NCBI GenBank assembly: GCA_021781815.1
Contig: JAJXWB010000010.1
Coordinates: 1-64,000 of the forward strand
DNA from: Pseudomonadota bacterium
Lineage (GTDB): Bacteria > Pseudomonadota > Alphaproteobacteria > Rhizobiales > Beijerinckiaceae
Length of the DNA: 64,000 nucleotides
Direction of reading: 5' to 3'
Positions 53,611-63,656 of this stretch are shown in pieces. Position 1 is the first letter of the stretch. The number at the start of each line of letters is the position of its first letter. The position numbers and the translations under genes were made by a program. The notes below the pieces were generated by a model, which saw only the letters and a program-made list of their open reading frames with translations, searched no databases and had not been told where the DNA came from.

Positions 53611-53692
53611 GATCAGTTTGGCCATTGAAGAAGCGGCAAGGCCCGCAAGGTTCGAGGACATAGCGTTGGAGCAAGATGAAAGGCGCAGGGAA

Positions 53693-54367
53693 ATGACGCA
53701 GCCGCGCAAGCCGCGCGAACTGGTGCGCGCCGGAACAACCGTAGATCACATGACGCGCCTGCTCGCCGATCGTATCGTTACCGGAATCATGCGCCCGGGC
53801 GAGAAGTTGGACGAGATCTCGCTCGCACGCCGCTTCGACGTTTCGCGCACGCCCGTCCGCGAGGCGCTGGGCCATCTTGCGGCGATGGGCCTTGTGGAGC
53901 GCAGGCCGAACCGCGGCGCCTTCGTCGCGACCGTCACGCCGGCGCATCTGGCCTCCATGTTCGAGACCATGGCCGAGCTGGAAGCGATCTGCGCGCGCCT
54001 GTCGGCCGAGCGCATGACGGCGCAGGAGCGGCGCGGACTCGAGATCGAACATTGCGCTTCCGCGCAATTCGTGAGGAGCGATGCGGAAAGCGATTACGAA
54101 TTGTTCAATCAGGATTTTCACACGCGGCTCTATCGCGGCGCGCACAACGCGCACATCTGTGATCTGGCGACGCGGACGCGCAGCCGGCTCGCGCCGTTCA
54201 GGCGGGCGCAGTTCCGCATCGATGGCCGTCTCGCGAAGTCGTGGCGCGAGCACGAACAGATCGTAACCGCCGTGCTCGCCGGCGATGGCGTCGCCGCCGC
54301 CGTCGCCGCGCGCGATCACGTCACTCTGGTCGGCGTGGCGAGCGCTGTCTTTGCGTCAGAGGACTAA
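53693..54367 (+). CDS. GntR-family regulator, FCD subfamily
   Basis: 224 residues. The winged helix (about 20-85) includes LADRIVTGIMRPGEKLDEIS and FDVSRTPVREALGHLAAMGL, the GntR recognition signature. The FCD effector domain (about 95-215) has the metal-ligand pattern, with Asp/Asn in NQDFHTRLYRGAHN and His in WREHEQIVTAVLAGDG and ARDHV. It most likely represses the divergent biuret operon and is released by an intermediate. I chose the ATG at 53693 for normal family length; the frame is open to a GTG at 53594. Confidence 0.9.
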   Translation: MTQPRKPRELVRAGTTVDHMTRLLADRIVTGIMRPGEKLDEISLARRFDVSRTPVREALGHLAAMGLVERRPNRGAFVATVTPAHLASMFETMAELEAICARLSAERMTAQERRGLEIEHCASAQFVRSDAESDYELFNQDFHTRLYRGAHNAHICDLATRTRSRLAPFRRAQFRIDGRLAKSWREHEQIVTAVLAGDGVAAAVAARDHVTLVGVASAVFASED

Positions 54368-54499
54368 CACTACTTTGGCAGATTTATCGATCGCCGTTTT
54401 GGGCCTCGGAGCGATTTGCGTGATTCATGAGAGGTCGGCTGATTTGGGGGCTCACCGGGCAAACGGTTAGGCCAGTCGATAATCAAGATCTTCATCTCG

Positions 54500-54838
54500 T
54501 TATCCGAGCGGCCTCAGCTTCTCTTTCCAGAGTTCGTCCGACAGTGTTGCGGACAGGTTGAGCGTCATCGCGCGCAACCGACGCGCCACCTGAAAGTTCG
54601 ATGCGTCGTACAGACGTATTTCGCGGATCCCGAACTCGACGAAGTCCTCCAGTTTGGCGTTCTGAACATGAGCCGCAGGACGCCGTTCGGTTCTCGCACG
54701 CCTTCTTCGAGCAAGCGCCGCTCGCCGACCGTTCTCAAAAGGCGCTGCAACCGGTCGATCGCGAGCACCGCCGTCGTCGGGTCGTCTATAGCGGGGGACA
54801 AGGCCTTGATGGCTCAGTCCGCGCCCAATCGTAATTTC
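54500..54838 (-). pseudogene. DUF2254 membrane protein relic (C-terminal end, frameshifted)
   Basis: On the minus strand, just after the ppdK stop, the frame reads AIKALSPAIDDPTTAVLAID and LLRTVGERRLLEEG, which match the conserved cytosolic end of DUF2254 proteins (ALSP-x-I-N/D-DP-TA). Near 54645 a one-base shift moves the homology to another frame: AKLEDFVEFGIREIRLYDAS, then NFQVARRLRAMTLNLSATLS, ending at TAA 54502-54500. The membrane-spanning N-terminal part is absent. The gene is dead. The 132 bases between it and the GntR gene hold nothing I recognise. Confidence 0.7.
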
Positions 54839-57517
54839 TCACGCCTGACTTGTCGCCTTCCGACCGAGCGCCGCCTGCGCCGCCGCCAGGCGCGCGATCG
54901 GCACGCGGAACGGCGAGCAGGAGACGTAGTCGAGCCCGACCGTCTCGCAGAAGGCGATCGAGGCCGGATCGCCGCCGTGCTCGCCGCAGATTCCGAGCTT
55001 CATGCCCGCTCGCGTCTTGCGGCCACGCTCTGCCGCGATTTTCACCAGTTCGCCGACGCCTTCCTGATCGATCGTCACGAATGGATCGGCGGGCAGGATT
55101 CCCTTTTGCGTATAGAGTCCGAGAAAGGAGGCGGCGTCGTCGCGCGAAATGCCGAGCGTCGTCTGCGTTAGATCGTTCGTGCCGAACGAGAAGAATTCGG
55201 CGCTCTGCGCGATGTCGCCGGCTCGCAGCGCGGCGCGCGGAAGCTCGATCATCGTGCCGACCGTGTAGGGGATCGTCACGCCGGTTTCCCTGGCGACGAC
55301 GTCCGCCATCGCGACGACGCGCGCCTTGATCAGATCGAATTCCGCGCGCGTCATCACGAGCGGGATCATCACTTCGGCGTGCACGGTCTTGCCGGTCGCG
55401 TTCGAGGCCTGGGCTGCGCCTTCAAAAATCGCACGCGCTTGCATCTCCGCGATTTCCGGATAGGCGATGGCGATGCGCACGCCGCGGAAGCCGAGCATGG
55501 GATTGAACTCGTGCAGTTCTTGCGCGCGCGCCTTGAGTTTGGCTGGGTCGGCGCCCATGCTGGAGGCCACCTCCGCGATCTCATCGTCGGTATGCGGCAG
55601 GAATTCGTGCAACGGCGGATCGAGCAGGCGGATCGTGACCGGCAGGCCCGACATAATCTCGAACAGCGCCGCGAAATCCTCGCGTTGCATCGGCAGCAGC
55701 TTGGCGAGGGCGGCGCGCCGGCCGGCCTCGTCGTCGGCAAGGATCATTTCGCGCACCGCAACGATGCGGTCGCCCTCGAAAAACATGTGCTCGGTGCGGC
55801 AAAGGCCTATGCCCTCCGCGCCGAACTTGCGCGCCACGCGCGCATCGGCGGGTGTGTCGGCGTTGGTGCGCACACGCAGACGGCGCGCTTCGTCGGCCCA
55901 TTCCATCAGCGTGCCGAAATCGCCGGACAGTTCGGGCTGCAGCATGTTGACCGCGCCGTCGATGACCTGGCCGGCGGACCCGTCGATGGTGACGATGTCG
56001 CCCTTGCGGAATGTTCTGGCGCCCGCCCGCATCGTGCCGGCGGCGTAATCGACGCGCAGAGCGCCTGCGCCGGAAACGCAAGGTTTGCCCATGCCGCGCG
56101 CCACGACAGCCGCATGCGACGTCATGCCGCCGCGCGTCGTCAGAATGCCTTCGGCGGCATGCATGCCGTGAATGTCCTCCGGGCTGGTCTCGACGCGCAC
56201 GAGAATGACCTTGTGCCCTGCGGCCTTGAGTTGCTCGGCTTCGTCCGAATTAAAAACGATTTCGCCGCTGGCCGCGCCGGGCGAGGCCGGCAGGCCGGTC
56301 GCCACGATCTTGCGTTCGGCGGCGGGGTCGATCGTCGGGTGCAGCAATTGGTCGAGCGACATGGGCTCGATGCGCGCAATGGCGTCCTTGCGGGTAATAA
56401 GGCCTTCGTTCGCCATGGAAATGGCGATCTGAAGCGCCGCCTTGGTCGTGCGCTTGCCATTGCGGGTCTGCAACATCCACAACTTGCCGCGCTCGACCGT
56501 GAACTCCATGTCCTGCATGTCGCGGTAATGCGTCTCGAGCATGTGCGTGATGCGCACAAACTCCTCGAATACCGCGGGCATGGCGGTCTCCATCGACGGC
56601 TTGTCGGAATTCGCGGCGATTCGGGCGACTTCCGTGATGTTTTGCGGCGTGCGTATGCCGGCCACCACATCCTCGCCCTGCGCATTGATCAGGAACTCGC
56701 CATAAAGCTCCTTCTCGCCGGTTGAGGGGTTGCGCGTGAAGGCGACGCCAGTTGCGGAGGTTTCCCCCATGTTGCCGAACACCATCGCCTGCACGTTGAC
56801 CGCAGTTCCCCAACTTTCAGGGATGTCGTGCAGCTTGCGATAGGTGATCGCGCGCTGGTTCATCCAGGATGAGAACACAGCGCCGATTGCGCCCCACAAT
56901 TGCTCGCGCGGATCCTGCGGGAACGGCTTGCCGATCTCGCGCTGCACGATTTTCTTGTATTGATCGATGACGCGCCGCCAGTCGGCCGCGGAGAGATCCG
57001 TATCGAGAGATAACGCGTTGCTTTCCTTGTAGAATTCAAGCGCGTCCTCAAAATTGTGGTGGTCGATGTCTAGCACCACGTTGGAATACATCTGGATGAA
57101 ACGGCGATAGGAATCGAAGGCGAATCGCTCGTCGCCGGCGCCCTGCGCCAGCGCGCCGGCCGTCGAGTCGTTGAGGCCGAGGTTGAGGACAGTGTCCATC
57201 ATGCCCGGCATCGACGCGCGCGCGCCCGAGCGGACCGAAACCAGCAGGGGATTGGCTTCGCTGCCGAACTGGCGCCCGGTGATCTTGCCGACATGATCGA
57301 GCGCCGCGTCCACCTGCGCCGTCAGTTCACCGGGGTAGGCATGTCCGTTTGCGTAGAAATAGGAGCAGACGCCGGTCGTGATGGTGAATCCGGGGGGCAC
57401 GGGCAAGCCGAGATTGGCCATTTCCGCAAGGTTTGCGCCCTTGCCGCCAAGCAGGTCGCGCATGCCGCTTTCGCCCTCGGCTTCGCCGTCGCCAAAGGTG
57501 TAAACCCATTTCGCCAT
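54839..57517 (-). CDS. ppdK: Pyruvate, phosphate dikinase
   Basis: 892 residues, full family length. It interconverts pyruvate, ATP and phosphate with PEP, AMP and PPi. The ATP-grasp domain opens with [20 protein letters not shown], the swivelling domain carries the phospho-His in [19 protein letters not shown], and the PEP-binding TIM barrel has [30 protein letters not shown] and [17 protein letters not shown] with the catalytic Cys. The start at 57517 ([17 protein letters not shown]) is typical; an in-frame ATG lies 30 bases upstream. Useful for gluconeogenic PEP supply or one-carbon assimilation, but the direction is not shown by the sequence. Confidence 0.96.
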   Translation of the reverse strand: MAKWVYTFGDGEAEGESGMRDLLGGKGANLAEMANLGLPVPPGFTITTGVCSYFYANGHAYPGELTAQVDAALDHVGKITGRQFGSEANPLLVSVRSGARASMPGMMDTVLNLGLNDSTAGALAQGAGDERFAFDSYRRFIQMYSNVVLDIDHHNFEDALEFYKESNALSLDTDLSAADWRRVIDQYKKIVQREIGKPFPQDPREQLWGAIGAVFSSWMNQRAITYRKLHDIPESWGTAVNVQAMVFGNMGETSATGVAFTRNPSTGEKELYGEFLINAQGEDVVAGIRTPQNITEVARIAANSDKPSMETAMPAVFEEFVRITHMLETHYRDMQDMEFTVERGKLWMLQTRNGKRTTKAALQIAISMANEGLITRKDAIARIEPMSLDQLLHPTIDPAAERKIVATGLPASPGAASGEIVFNSDEAEQLKAAGHKVILVRVETSPEDIHGMHAAEGILTTRGGMTSHAAVVARGMGKPCVSGAGALRVDYAAGTMRAGARTFRKGDIVTIDGSAGQVIDGAVNMLQPELSGDFGTLMEWADEARRLRVRTNADTPADARVARKFGAEGIGLCRTEHMFFEGDRIVAVREMILADDEAGRRAALAKLLPMQREDFAALFEIMSGLPVTIRLLDPPLHEFLPHTDDEIAEVASSMGADPAKLKARAQELHEFNPMLGFRGVRIAIAYPEIAEMQARAIFEGAAQASNATGKTVHAEVMIPLVMTRAEFDLIKARVVAMADVVARETGVTIPYTVGTMIELPRAALRAGDIAQSAEFFSFGTNDLTQTTLGISRDDAASFLGLYTQKGILPADPFVTIDQEGVGELVKIAAERGRKTRAGMKLGICGEHGGDPASIAFCETVGLDYVSCSPFRVPIARLAAAQAALGRKATSQA

Positions 57518-57655
57518 AGGAGAATGTCCTGTCTGAGGAATCGCCATCGAAGAGATTGTACGCGCCGGAATGGGCGGCGCGAAAATCGAACCGTTTATCG
57601 GGCCATTTATTGGATCAATCCCTGTCTGCGATCAATCGAGGCGGTTGAACCCGGT

Positions 57656-58237
57656 TTATGCGGACTTGAGCTTCATGCCGAACGCAATCCAGCTAATTCC
57701 GTAAAAAAGCAGGTCAATTCCGAGGAATGTGCCAAGAACGATCAGGCTGGAGGCCGGCCAACTGCCTATAATCATCGCTCCAAGCAGGATGGCGATGCCG
57801 CCGGCGAGCGCCAGCATGCCTTTCGGGCCATGGTCCAGTCGGATGGCTGCGACAATTCGCGCCGCCCCGACCACGACGAGCGCCACTCCTATCAGCAGCG
57901 TATAGCCGGCAGCCGCCAGCAGCGGCTGCGCCAGCGCGAAAGCGCCGGCGACTACATAAAGCAGGCCGACGACGATCCAGAGCGCCGTTCGGCCCCAGGT
58001 CCTGGCGTTGACGCCGAGGCCAACCTCCACGCCGCCGGCGATGATCATGGCGATGGCGATCATGTAAACCGAGGCGATCGTCCCGACGACGACCAGATAG
58101 GTCAGCGTCGCGGCTCCCAGGAGGGCCGTCAGAACTCCGAAGGCGACAAACCAGCCCCATCTGGCCCGAATCCTGTGAATGGCCTCGCCGAGGCTATGCG
58201 GCGTGGACGCGTCGGGGGAGTTCTGATGCAACGACAT
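57656..58237 (-). CDS. HdeD-family (DUF308) membrane protein
   Basis: 193 residues with six hydrophobic helices, e.g. [40 protein letters not shown] and [20 protein letters not shown]. The repeated A-G-G/L-G-I-x-L-L-x-G pattern and length fit HdeD, linked in E. coli to acid resistance. It stands alone, divergent from dxs and 138 bases upstream of ppdK. A role in acid or general stress is a family-based guess. Confidence 0.85.
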   Translation of the reverse strand: MSLHQNSPDASTPHSLGEAIHRIRARWGWFVAFGVLTALLGAATLTYLVVVGTIASVYMIAIAMIIAGGVEVGLGVNARTWGRTALWIVVGLLYVVAGAFALAQPLLAAAGYTLLIGVALVVVGAARIVAAIRLDHGPKGMLALAGGIAILLGAMIIGSWPASSLIVLGTFLGIDLLFYGISWIAFGMKLKSA

Positions 58238-58405
58238 GATCGCCTCCAGGAGAATCCTGTCGCTATATTAGACTATTCCGCAACGGCGCGCCCCTGTTTG
58301 GCAGGCGCATCTCCGCGCCTTGGCCGGAACATTGCGGCGCCGCAACGATCTGGTGTAAACGAAAGTAAAGACCGGCCATGGCGCATCTCCGGCGATGAGA
58401 CGATT

Positions 58406-60322
58406 GTGACTGCATCCAAGACACCCCTCCTCGATACGATACGGACGCCGGGGGACCTGCGCCTGCTGCCCGAGCACCAGATGCGCCAGGTCGCCGATGA
58501 ATTGCGCGCCGAGACGATCGACGCGGTGTCGGTCACCGGCGGCCATCTCGGCGCAGGGCTTGGGGTGGTCGAGCTGACGGTTGCGATCCATCGCATTTTT
58601 GACACCCCGAACGACCGGCTGATCTGGGACGTCGGCCATCAGGCCTATCCGCACAAGATTCTGACGGGCCGTCGCGATCGCATCCGCACGCTGCGCAAGG
58701 GCGGGGGGCTGTCCGGCTTCACAAAGCGCGCCGAAAGCGACTACGATCCTTTTGGCGCGGCCCATTCCTCGACGTCCATTTCGGCCGGCCTTGGCATGGC
58801 CGTCGCTCGGGATCTGTCGCACGGCCGCAACAATGTCATCGCCGTGATCGGGGACGGCTCCATGTCGGCCGGCATGGCGTACGAGGCCATGAACAATGCT
58901 GGCGCCCGCAAGTCGCGGCTCATCGTCATCCTCAACGACAACGACATGTCGATCGCCCCGCCCGTGGGCGCAATGTCGGCCTATCTCGCCCGGTTGGCCT
59001 CCGGCCGCTACGTCTCGATCCGTGAGACGGTTAAGCAGATCGCCAGCCATCTGCCGCGCGCGCTCTACGAGCGGGCGAAACGCGCCGAAGAATATGGCCG
59101 CGGGTTTGTCACCGGCGGCACACTCTTCGAGGAAATGGGATTTTATTACGTCGGTCCGATCGACGGCCATAACCTCGATCATCTGCTGCCGGTTCTGAAG
59201 AACGTGCGGGACATGCAGACAGGCCCGATCCTGGTTCATGTCGTCACGCAGAAGGGCAAGGGATATGCGCCGGCCGAGAAATCCGCCGATAAATACCATG
59301 GCGTGAACCGGTTTGACGTGGTGACGGGCGCGCAGGTCAAGCCCAAGGCCAACGCCCCGTCCTACACGAAGGTTTTTGCCGAAAGTCTGATGCAGGAAGC
59401 CGCCCGCGACGAAAAAATCGTCGCGATCACGGCTGCGATGCCGTCAGGCACCGGCCTCGATCTGTTCGGCAAGACCTTTCCGACCCGCACGTTTGATGTC
59501 GGCATCGCCGAGCAGCACGCGGTCACGTTCGCCGCCGGCATGGCGACGGAAGGCTACAAGCCATTCTGCGCGATCTATTCCACCTTCCTGCAGCGCGGCT
59601 ATGACCAGGTGGTCCACGATGTCGATCTGCAGAAGCTGCCGGTCCGTTTCGCCATGGACCGCGCCGGCCTTGTCGGCGCCGATGGGCCGACGCACGCCGG
59701 CGCGTTCGACATCGCCTATCTGGGCTGCCTGCCGAACATGGTCGTGATGGCGGCGGCCGACGAGGCCGAACTCGTCCACATGGTCGCCACGGCCGCTGCT
59801 TACGACGAGGGCCCGATCGCCTTCCGCTATCCGCGTGGCGAAGGCGTCGGCGTGGAAATGCCGGAGCGTGGGCAGGTTCTCGAAATCGGCAAGGGCCGGA
59901 TCATCCGGGAAGGTTCGAAGATCGCGATTCTCTCGCTTGGCACGCGCCTGGCCGAATCGCTGATCGCGGCGGAAGACCTCGGCGCCCGCGGCTTTTCGGC
60001 CACGGTGGCCGACGCGCGGTTCGCCAAGCCGCTGGATCGGGACCTGGTGCGCCGGCTCGCCGCCAACCACGAAGTGTTGATCACGGTCGAGGAAGGTTCG
60101 CGGGGCGGCTTCGGCGCCTATGTGCTGCATCAGCTCGCCGAGGACGGCCTGCTCGACCACGGGCTCAAGGTGCGCACGATGATGCTGCCCGACGCCTATC
60201 AGGATCACGATTCTCCAGAAAAGATGTATGCGGCGGCCGGTCTCGACGCCAGAGGCATCGTCGCAACGGCGCTGATGGCGCTTGGCGACGAGAAGGGCGC
60301 GGCGCGGGTGATGTTCGCGTGA
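58406..60322 (+). CDS. dxs: 1-deoxy-D-xylulose-5-phosphate synthase
   Basis: 638-residue thiamine-diphosphate enzyme that makes DXP from pyruvate and glyceraldehyde 3-phosphate, first step of the MEP isoprenoid pathway. Signatures: [20 protein letters not shown], the ThDP motif [20 protein letters not shown] to [15 protein letters not shown], the transketolase Glu in [18 protein letters not shown], and [18 protein letters not shown]. It starts at GTG 58406, which gives the normal N-terminus ([20 protein letters not shown]). The next genes are rRNA methyltransferases on the same strand, an order common in alphaproteobacteria. Confidence 0.97.
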   Translation: MTASKTPLLDTIRTPGDLRLLPEHQMRQVADELRAETIDAVSVTGGHLGAGLGVVELTVAIHRIFDTPNDRLIWDVGHQAYPHKILTGRRDRIRTLRKGGGLSGFTKRAESDYDPFGAAHSSTSISAGLGMAVARDLSHGRNNVIAVIGDGSMSAGMAYEAMNNAGARKSRLIVILNDNDMSIAPPVGAMSAYLARLASGRYVSIRETVKQIASHLPRALYERAKRAEEYGRGFVTGGTLFEEMGFYYVGPIDGHNLDHLLPVLKNVRDMQTGPILVHVVTQKGKGYAPAEKSADKYHGVNRFDVVTGAQVKPKANAPSYTKVFAESLMQEAARDEKIVAITAAMPSGTGLDLFGKTFPTRTFDVGIAEQHAVTFAAGMATEGYKPFCAIYSTFLQRGYDQVVHDVDLQKLPVRFAMDRAGLVGADGPTHAGAFDIAYLGCLPNMVVMAAADEAELVHMVATAAAYDEGPIAFRYPRGEGVGVEMPERGQVLEIGKGRIIREGSKIAILSLGTRLAESLIAAEDLGARGFSATVADARFAKPLDRDLVRRLAANHEVLITVEEGSRGGFGAYVLHQLAEDGLLDHGLKVRTMMLPDAYQDHDSPEKMYAAAGLDARGIVATALMALGDEKGAARVMFA

Positions 60323-60383
60323 TCGGCGTCCGCCTCGGTTGACGCCGAAAGGGTCGGACCTTTGCAATTTGCCTTGCGCGCGC

Positions 60384-61118
60384 ATGGATAGCGAACCAAA
60401 ACGCATCGACGTCGCCCTTGTCGAGCGCGGGGTTTTCCCCAGCCGCGCCAAGGCGCGTGAGGCGATAGAGGCAGGGCTGGTGCGCGTCGCCGGGCGCATT
60501 GCCGCCAGGCCCTCGGAGCTGATTGCGTCGGACGCGGCGATCGAGGCAACCGCGCCATACGAATGGGTGTCGCGCGGCGGCGTGAAGCTCGCGGCGGCGC
60601 TCGATGCGTTCGGCGTCGACCCGGCCGGTTGTGATTGTCTCGACATCGGCGCCTCGACCGGCGGCTTCGCCGATGTGCTGCTTTCGCGGGGCGCCAAAAG
60701 CGTGACCTGCGTCGATGTCGGCCATTCGCAATTGCATCCGAAAATTTCAGCTGAGTCTCGCGTGCGATCGCTCGAAAAGACCGATGCGCGAAAACTGGCG
60801 GCCGCCGATCTCGGAGCGGCGCCGTCGCTGATCGTGATCGACGTGAGCTTTATTTCGCTCGCGCTCGTTCTGCCGCCTGTGCTGGCGCTCGCCGCGCAGG
60901 ACGCGAAATTCGTCGCGCTCATCAAACCGCAATTCGAGGCTGGCCCCGAACACGTCAAAAAAGGCTTCGTGCGCGACGCAGCGATTCATGCCGGGGTTTG
61001 CCGACGCATCGAAAGCCTCGTCAGGAAACTCGGGTGGCGCATAATCGGCGTAATCGCGTCGCCTATCGAGGGCGGCGACGGCAATAGTGAATTTTTGATC
61101 GGCGCTCAACGCCCATGA
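60384..61118 (+). CDS. tlyA: TlyA-family rRNA 2'-O-methyltransferase
   Basis: 244 residues: an S4 RNA-binding domain (RIDVALVERGVFPSRAKARE, AGLVRVAGR) joined to an FtsJ-like methyltransferase with SAM site CLDIGASTGGFADVLLSRGA and catalytic Asp/Lys in VIDVSFISLALVLP and LIKPQFEAG. TlyA of mycobacteria 2'-O-methylates 16S and 23S rRNA; older databases call such proteins haemolysins. The last four bases overlap the start of rlmD (ATGA), so the two methyltransferases are coupled. Confidence 0.9.
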   Translation: MDSEPKRIDVALVERGVFPSRAKAREAIEAGLVRVAGRIAARPSELIASDAAIEATAPYEWVSRGGVKLAAALDAFGVDPAGCDCLDIGASTGGFADVLLSRGAKSVTCVDVGHSQLHPKISAESRVRSLEKTDARKLAAADLGAAPSLIVIDVSFISLALVLPPVLALAAQDAKFVALIKPQFEAGPEHVKKGFVRDAAIHAGVCRRIESLVRKLGWRIIGVIASPIEGGDGNSEFLIGAQRP

Positions 61119-62404
61119 AATCAGATCATGTCGATCTCAACGCCCGTCTGACCATCGAGCGGCTCGGCGCGCGTGGCGAGGGAGTCGCCCGGACCGAACG
61201 CGGTCTCGTCTTCGTTCCTTACGCGCTTGCCGGCGAAAGGGTGCTGGCCGAGGTCGATGGAGAGCGCGGCAAACTCGTCGAGGTGCTCGAAGCCTCCCCC
61301 GACCGCGTTGCTCCGTTCTGCCGATATTACGGCGAATGTGGCGGCTGCGCGACGCAGACGCTGCGTATTGGTCCGTATCTCGACTGGAAGCGTGGACTTC
61401 TGGCCGACGCGCTGACGAATGCGCGTATCGAGGCCGATGTGCCGCCGACGGTGGATGCGCACGGCGCCGGCCGCCGCCGCGTTGTGTTTCATGCACGGTT
61501 CGGGCATGGCGCGCCGCAGGTCGGCTTTATGCGCGCGCGCGCTCACGAGATCGTCGACATCGACGTCTGTCCCTTGCTCGCGCCTTCGCTTGCTGGCGCC
61601 CCCGCCGCCGCGCGCGCGATCGCCCAGGCGCTGGCGGGGCTCGACAGGCCCACTGATATCGCGATCGCGGCGACGGACACCGGCCTCGACATCGACCTGC
61701 GCGGTCCCGGCGCGCTCGAATTCGGGCCGACGCAGAAGCTGATCGCCGTGGCGACCGCGCAGGATCTCGCGCGAATCTCCAATCACGGGGTCATCGTCAT
61801 CGAGCGCCGCCAGCCGCGGCTGAAGATCGGCCGCGCCGATCTCATTCCGCCGCCCGGCGCCTTCCTGCAGGCGACCGTGGCTGGCGAGGCCATGCTCGCC
61901 GATCTCGTGCGCGCCGCGATCTGCGAGGAGAAGAAAATCGCCGATCTTTTCGCCGGCGTCGGCACTTTCGCGCTCAGGCTCGCCGAAAATGCGGAGATCC
62001 ATGCAGTCGAACAGGACGCCGGCGCGCTTGCCGCGCTCTCGCGCGCCGCAAGGAGCGCCCGCGGGCTGAAGAGGGTCACGACCGAGGCGCGCGATCTGTT
62101 CCGGCGCCCGCTGCTGCGCGGCGAGCTCGGCGCTTATGATTGCGTCGTATTCGATCCTCCACGCGCTGGCGCCGAGGCGCAGGCGAAAGAACTGGCGGCC
62201 TCCGCCGTCCCGCTCGTCGTCGCGGTCTCCTGCAATGTCCAGACGTTCGCGCGAGATGCGAAAATTCTCGTCGAGGGCGGCTATGCGCTGGAGCGCGTGA
62301 CGCCGGTCGACCAGTTCCGCCATTCTGCGCATGTCGAAATCGTCGCAGCTTTCCGGCGGGAAGCCCGCAAGGGCAAACCGAAGCGTGGCTTGCTGTCGCG
62401 CTGA
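61115..62404 (+). CDS. rlmD: 23S rRNA (uracil-C5)-methyltransferase, RlmD/TrmA family
   Basis: 429 residues. An N-terminal TRAM domain (ARLTIERLGARGEGVARTER), four iron-sulfur cysteines (Cys69, Cys75, Cys78 in FCRYYGECGGCATQ, with the fourth in VDIDVCPLL), the SAM motif IADLFAGVGTFALRLAEN, DPPRAGAEAQAKEL and the nucleophile in VVAVSCNVQTFARD. Methylates C5 of a 23S uracil (U1939 in E. coli RlmD). The exact target among RlmC/RlmD/TrmA types is assigned by family only. Confidence 0.9.
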   Translation: MKSDHVDLNARLTIERLGARGEGVARTERGLVFVPYALAGERVLAEVDGERGKLVEVLEASPDRVAPFCRYYGECGGCATQTLRIGPYLDWKRGLLADALTNARIEADVPPTVDAHGAGRRRVVFHARFGHGAPQVGFMRARAHEIVDIDVCPLLAPSLAGAPAAARAIAQALAGLDRPTDIAIAATDTGLDIDLRGPGALEFGPTQKLIAVATAQDLARISNHGVIVIERRQPRLKIGRADLIPPPGAFLQATVAGEAMLADLVRAAICEEKKIADLFAGVGTFALRLAENAEIHAVEQDAGALAALSRAARSARGLKRVTTEARDLFRRPLLRGELGAYDCVVFDPPRAGAEAQAKELAASAVPLVVAVSCNVQTFARDAKILVEGGYALERVTPVDQFRHSAHVEIVAAFRREARKGKPKRGLLSR

Positions 62405-62408
62405 GGCG

Positions 62409-62804
62409 TCAGATCGCCGGCGCCTCGCGCTCGGCGATCAAGAACGCAGCCGCAAAGGCGATCTCGACGGTCACGGCCGCGAATACGCCTGCGCCTGCAT
62501 GGCCCAGCGCGAACTCGATCGTTCCGAGAATCGCCAGCGCGATGAGCGCCGCAAGCAGCCCGCGCACGATCGCCGTTCTGGCCGGCGATGGCGCGAGTTT
62601 GCGCGCTGAAGTCATCAGCACTCCAAAACCAAAGTATACCATGGCGGCGCGCCGGGCGACGAACATGGCGGAATCCGACGCCGCGACGCTCCACAACGAA
62701 AGCATGAGGTCGGGAGCAAGCAGGAAAATTGCGCTCAGGGTGAAAAAAAGAAACGCGGCCGCAATAGCGGTAGCGCGGAACGAGACGTGCAATAACACCT
62801 CCAT
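62409..62804 (-). CDS. Small four-helix membrane protein of unknown function
   Basis: 131 residues with four hydrophobic helices (FRATAIAAAFLFFTLSAIFL, FVARRAAMVYFGFGVLMTSA, IVRGLLAALIALAILGTIEF, GAGVFAAVTVEIAFAAAFLI). The R-R-A-A and charged loop positions indicate an inner-membrane protein with both ends in the cytoplasm. It resembles DUF4345-type proteins in layout, which is not a firm call. It is convergent with rlmD (4 bases between stops). Confidence 0.7.
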   Translation of the reverse strand: MEVLLHVSFRATAIAAAFLFFTLSAIFLLAPDLMLSLWSVAASDSAMFVARRAAMVYFGFGVLMTSARKLAPSPARTAIVRGLLAALIALAILGTIEFALGHAGAGVFAAVTVEIAFAAAFLIAEREAPAI

Positions 62805-62880
62805 CGCGTCCGCCGATGGACAATTCTATATTGGTCAGCGTGAGTCGCGAAGCATGATAGTCGCACGCCACGCCTTCAGG

Positions 62881-63570
62881 TCAAACGCGCCTGCCCGACG
62901 GGTTCTGCAATTGCGGGCCGTCGTTCCTGACTGAATTCACGGCCGGCGACACCTCGAAAAATTCGATCAAATCGTCCGGGGCAGGGCGCAGCAAGGCTGC
63001 GGCGGCGTCGGTTCGTTCGTCGGCGCAATCCAGCCACCTGTCGAAATCCCGCGGGTCGATGATCGCCGGCATGCGGTTGTGAATCGCGATCGTTGCGGCG
63101 TTGGCCGATGTCGTGACGATGCAGCCGGTGTCGATCTCGCCGCCCTGCGGGTCGGACCAGGTTTCGTAGAGGCCGGCGAAGCCCATCGGCTGACGGTCGC
63201 GCCGGCGCAGCAGAAAGGGTTGCTTAACCATCTTCGCGCCCGGTTCTGGAAGACGTCGCCATTCGTACCAGCCGTCGGCGATGAAGAGGCACCTGCGCCG
63301 GCGCATCGCCGCGCGGAAGCTCGGCTTGTCGACTATTCCTTCCGCGCGTGCATTGAGGATCAACGGAAAGGTTTTCGGATCCTTGACGAACCCCGGCAGG
63401 AAACCCCAGCGCACAAGGCTGAAACGCCTGACGCCAGCCGCGCGCCGGACGATCGGGACGGGCTGCGTCGGCGAGACATTGTAGCGCGGCGGGAAATTTG
63501 GCTGCTCGACGTATTCAAACACGCGCCGCATCGCTTCCGGCGGCAGCGTTATCGCGTAGCGCCCGCACAT
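62881..63570 (-). CDS. SRAP-domain abasic-site protein (YedK/HMCES)
   Basis: 229-residue SRAP protein. Cys2, exposed once Met1 is removed, forms a covalent thiazolidine crosslink with abasic sites in single-stranded DNA. The partner residues are present: Asn73 (LILNARAEGI), Glu103 (GWYEW) and His164 (IAIHNRMPAII). RYNVSPTQPVPIVR and RWGFLPGFVKDP complete the fold. It protects abasic sites from error-prone processing. It stands alone; the upstream neighbour is divergent. Confidence 0.94.
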   Translation of the reverse strand: MCGRYAITLPPEAMRRVFEYVEQPNFPPRYNVSPTQPVPIVRRAAGVRRFSLVRWGFLPGFVKDPKTFPLILNARAEGIVDKPSFRAAMRRRRCLFIADGWYEWRRLPEPGAKMVKQPFLLRRRDRQPMGFAGLYETWSDPQGGEIDTGCIVTTSANAATIAIHNRMPAIIDPRDFDRWLDCADERTDAAAALLRPAPDDLIEFFEVSPAVNSVRNDGPQLQNPSGRRV

Positions 63571-63656
63571 CTGTCCCTGCTTTCTCGAACCAATGGAAAG
63601 ATCTTGTTATCGAATTTCCGGTTAGGGTTGGGCTTCATCGTGACGACGGTCGGTAA

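Noticed and set aside
57293-58405. A 370-codon N-terminal extension in frame with dxs
   Set aside because: It is antisense to the start of ppdK and to the HdeD-like gene, and dxs has its normal N-terminus at the GTG at 58406.
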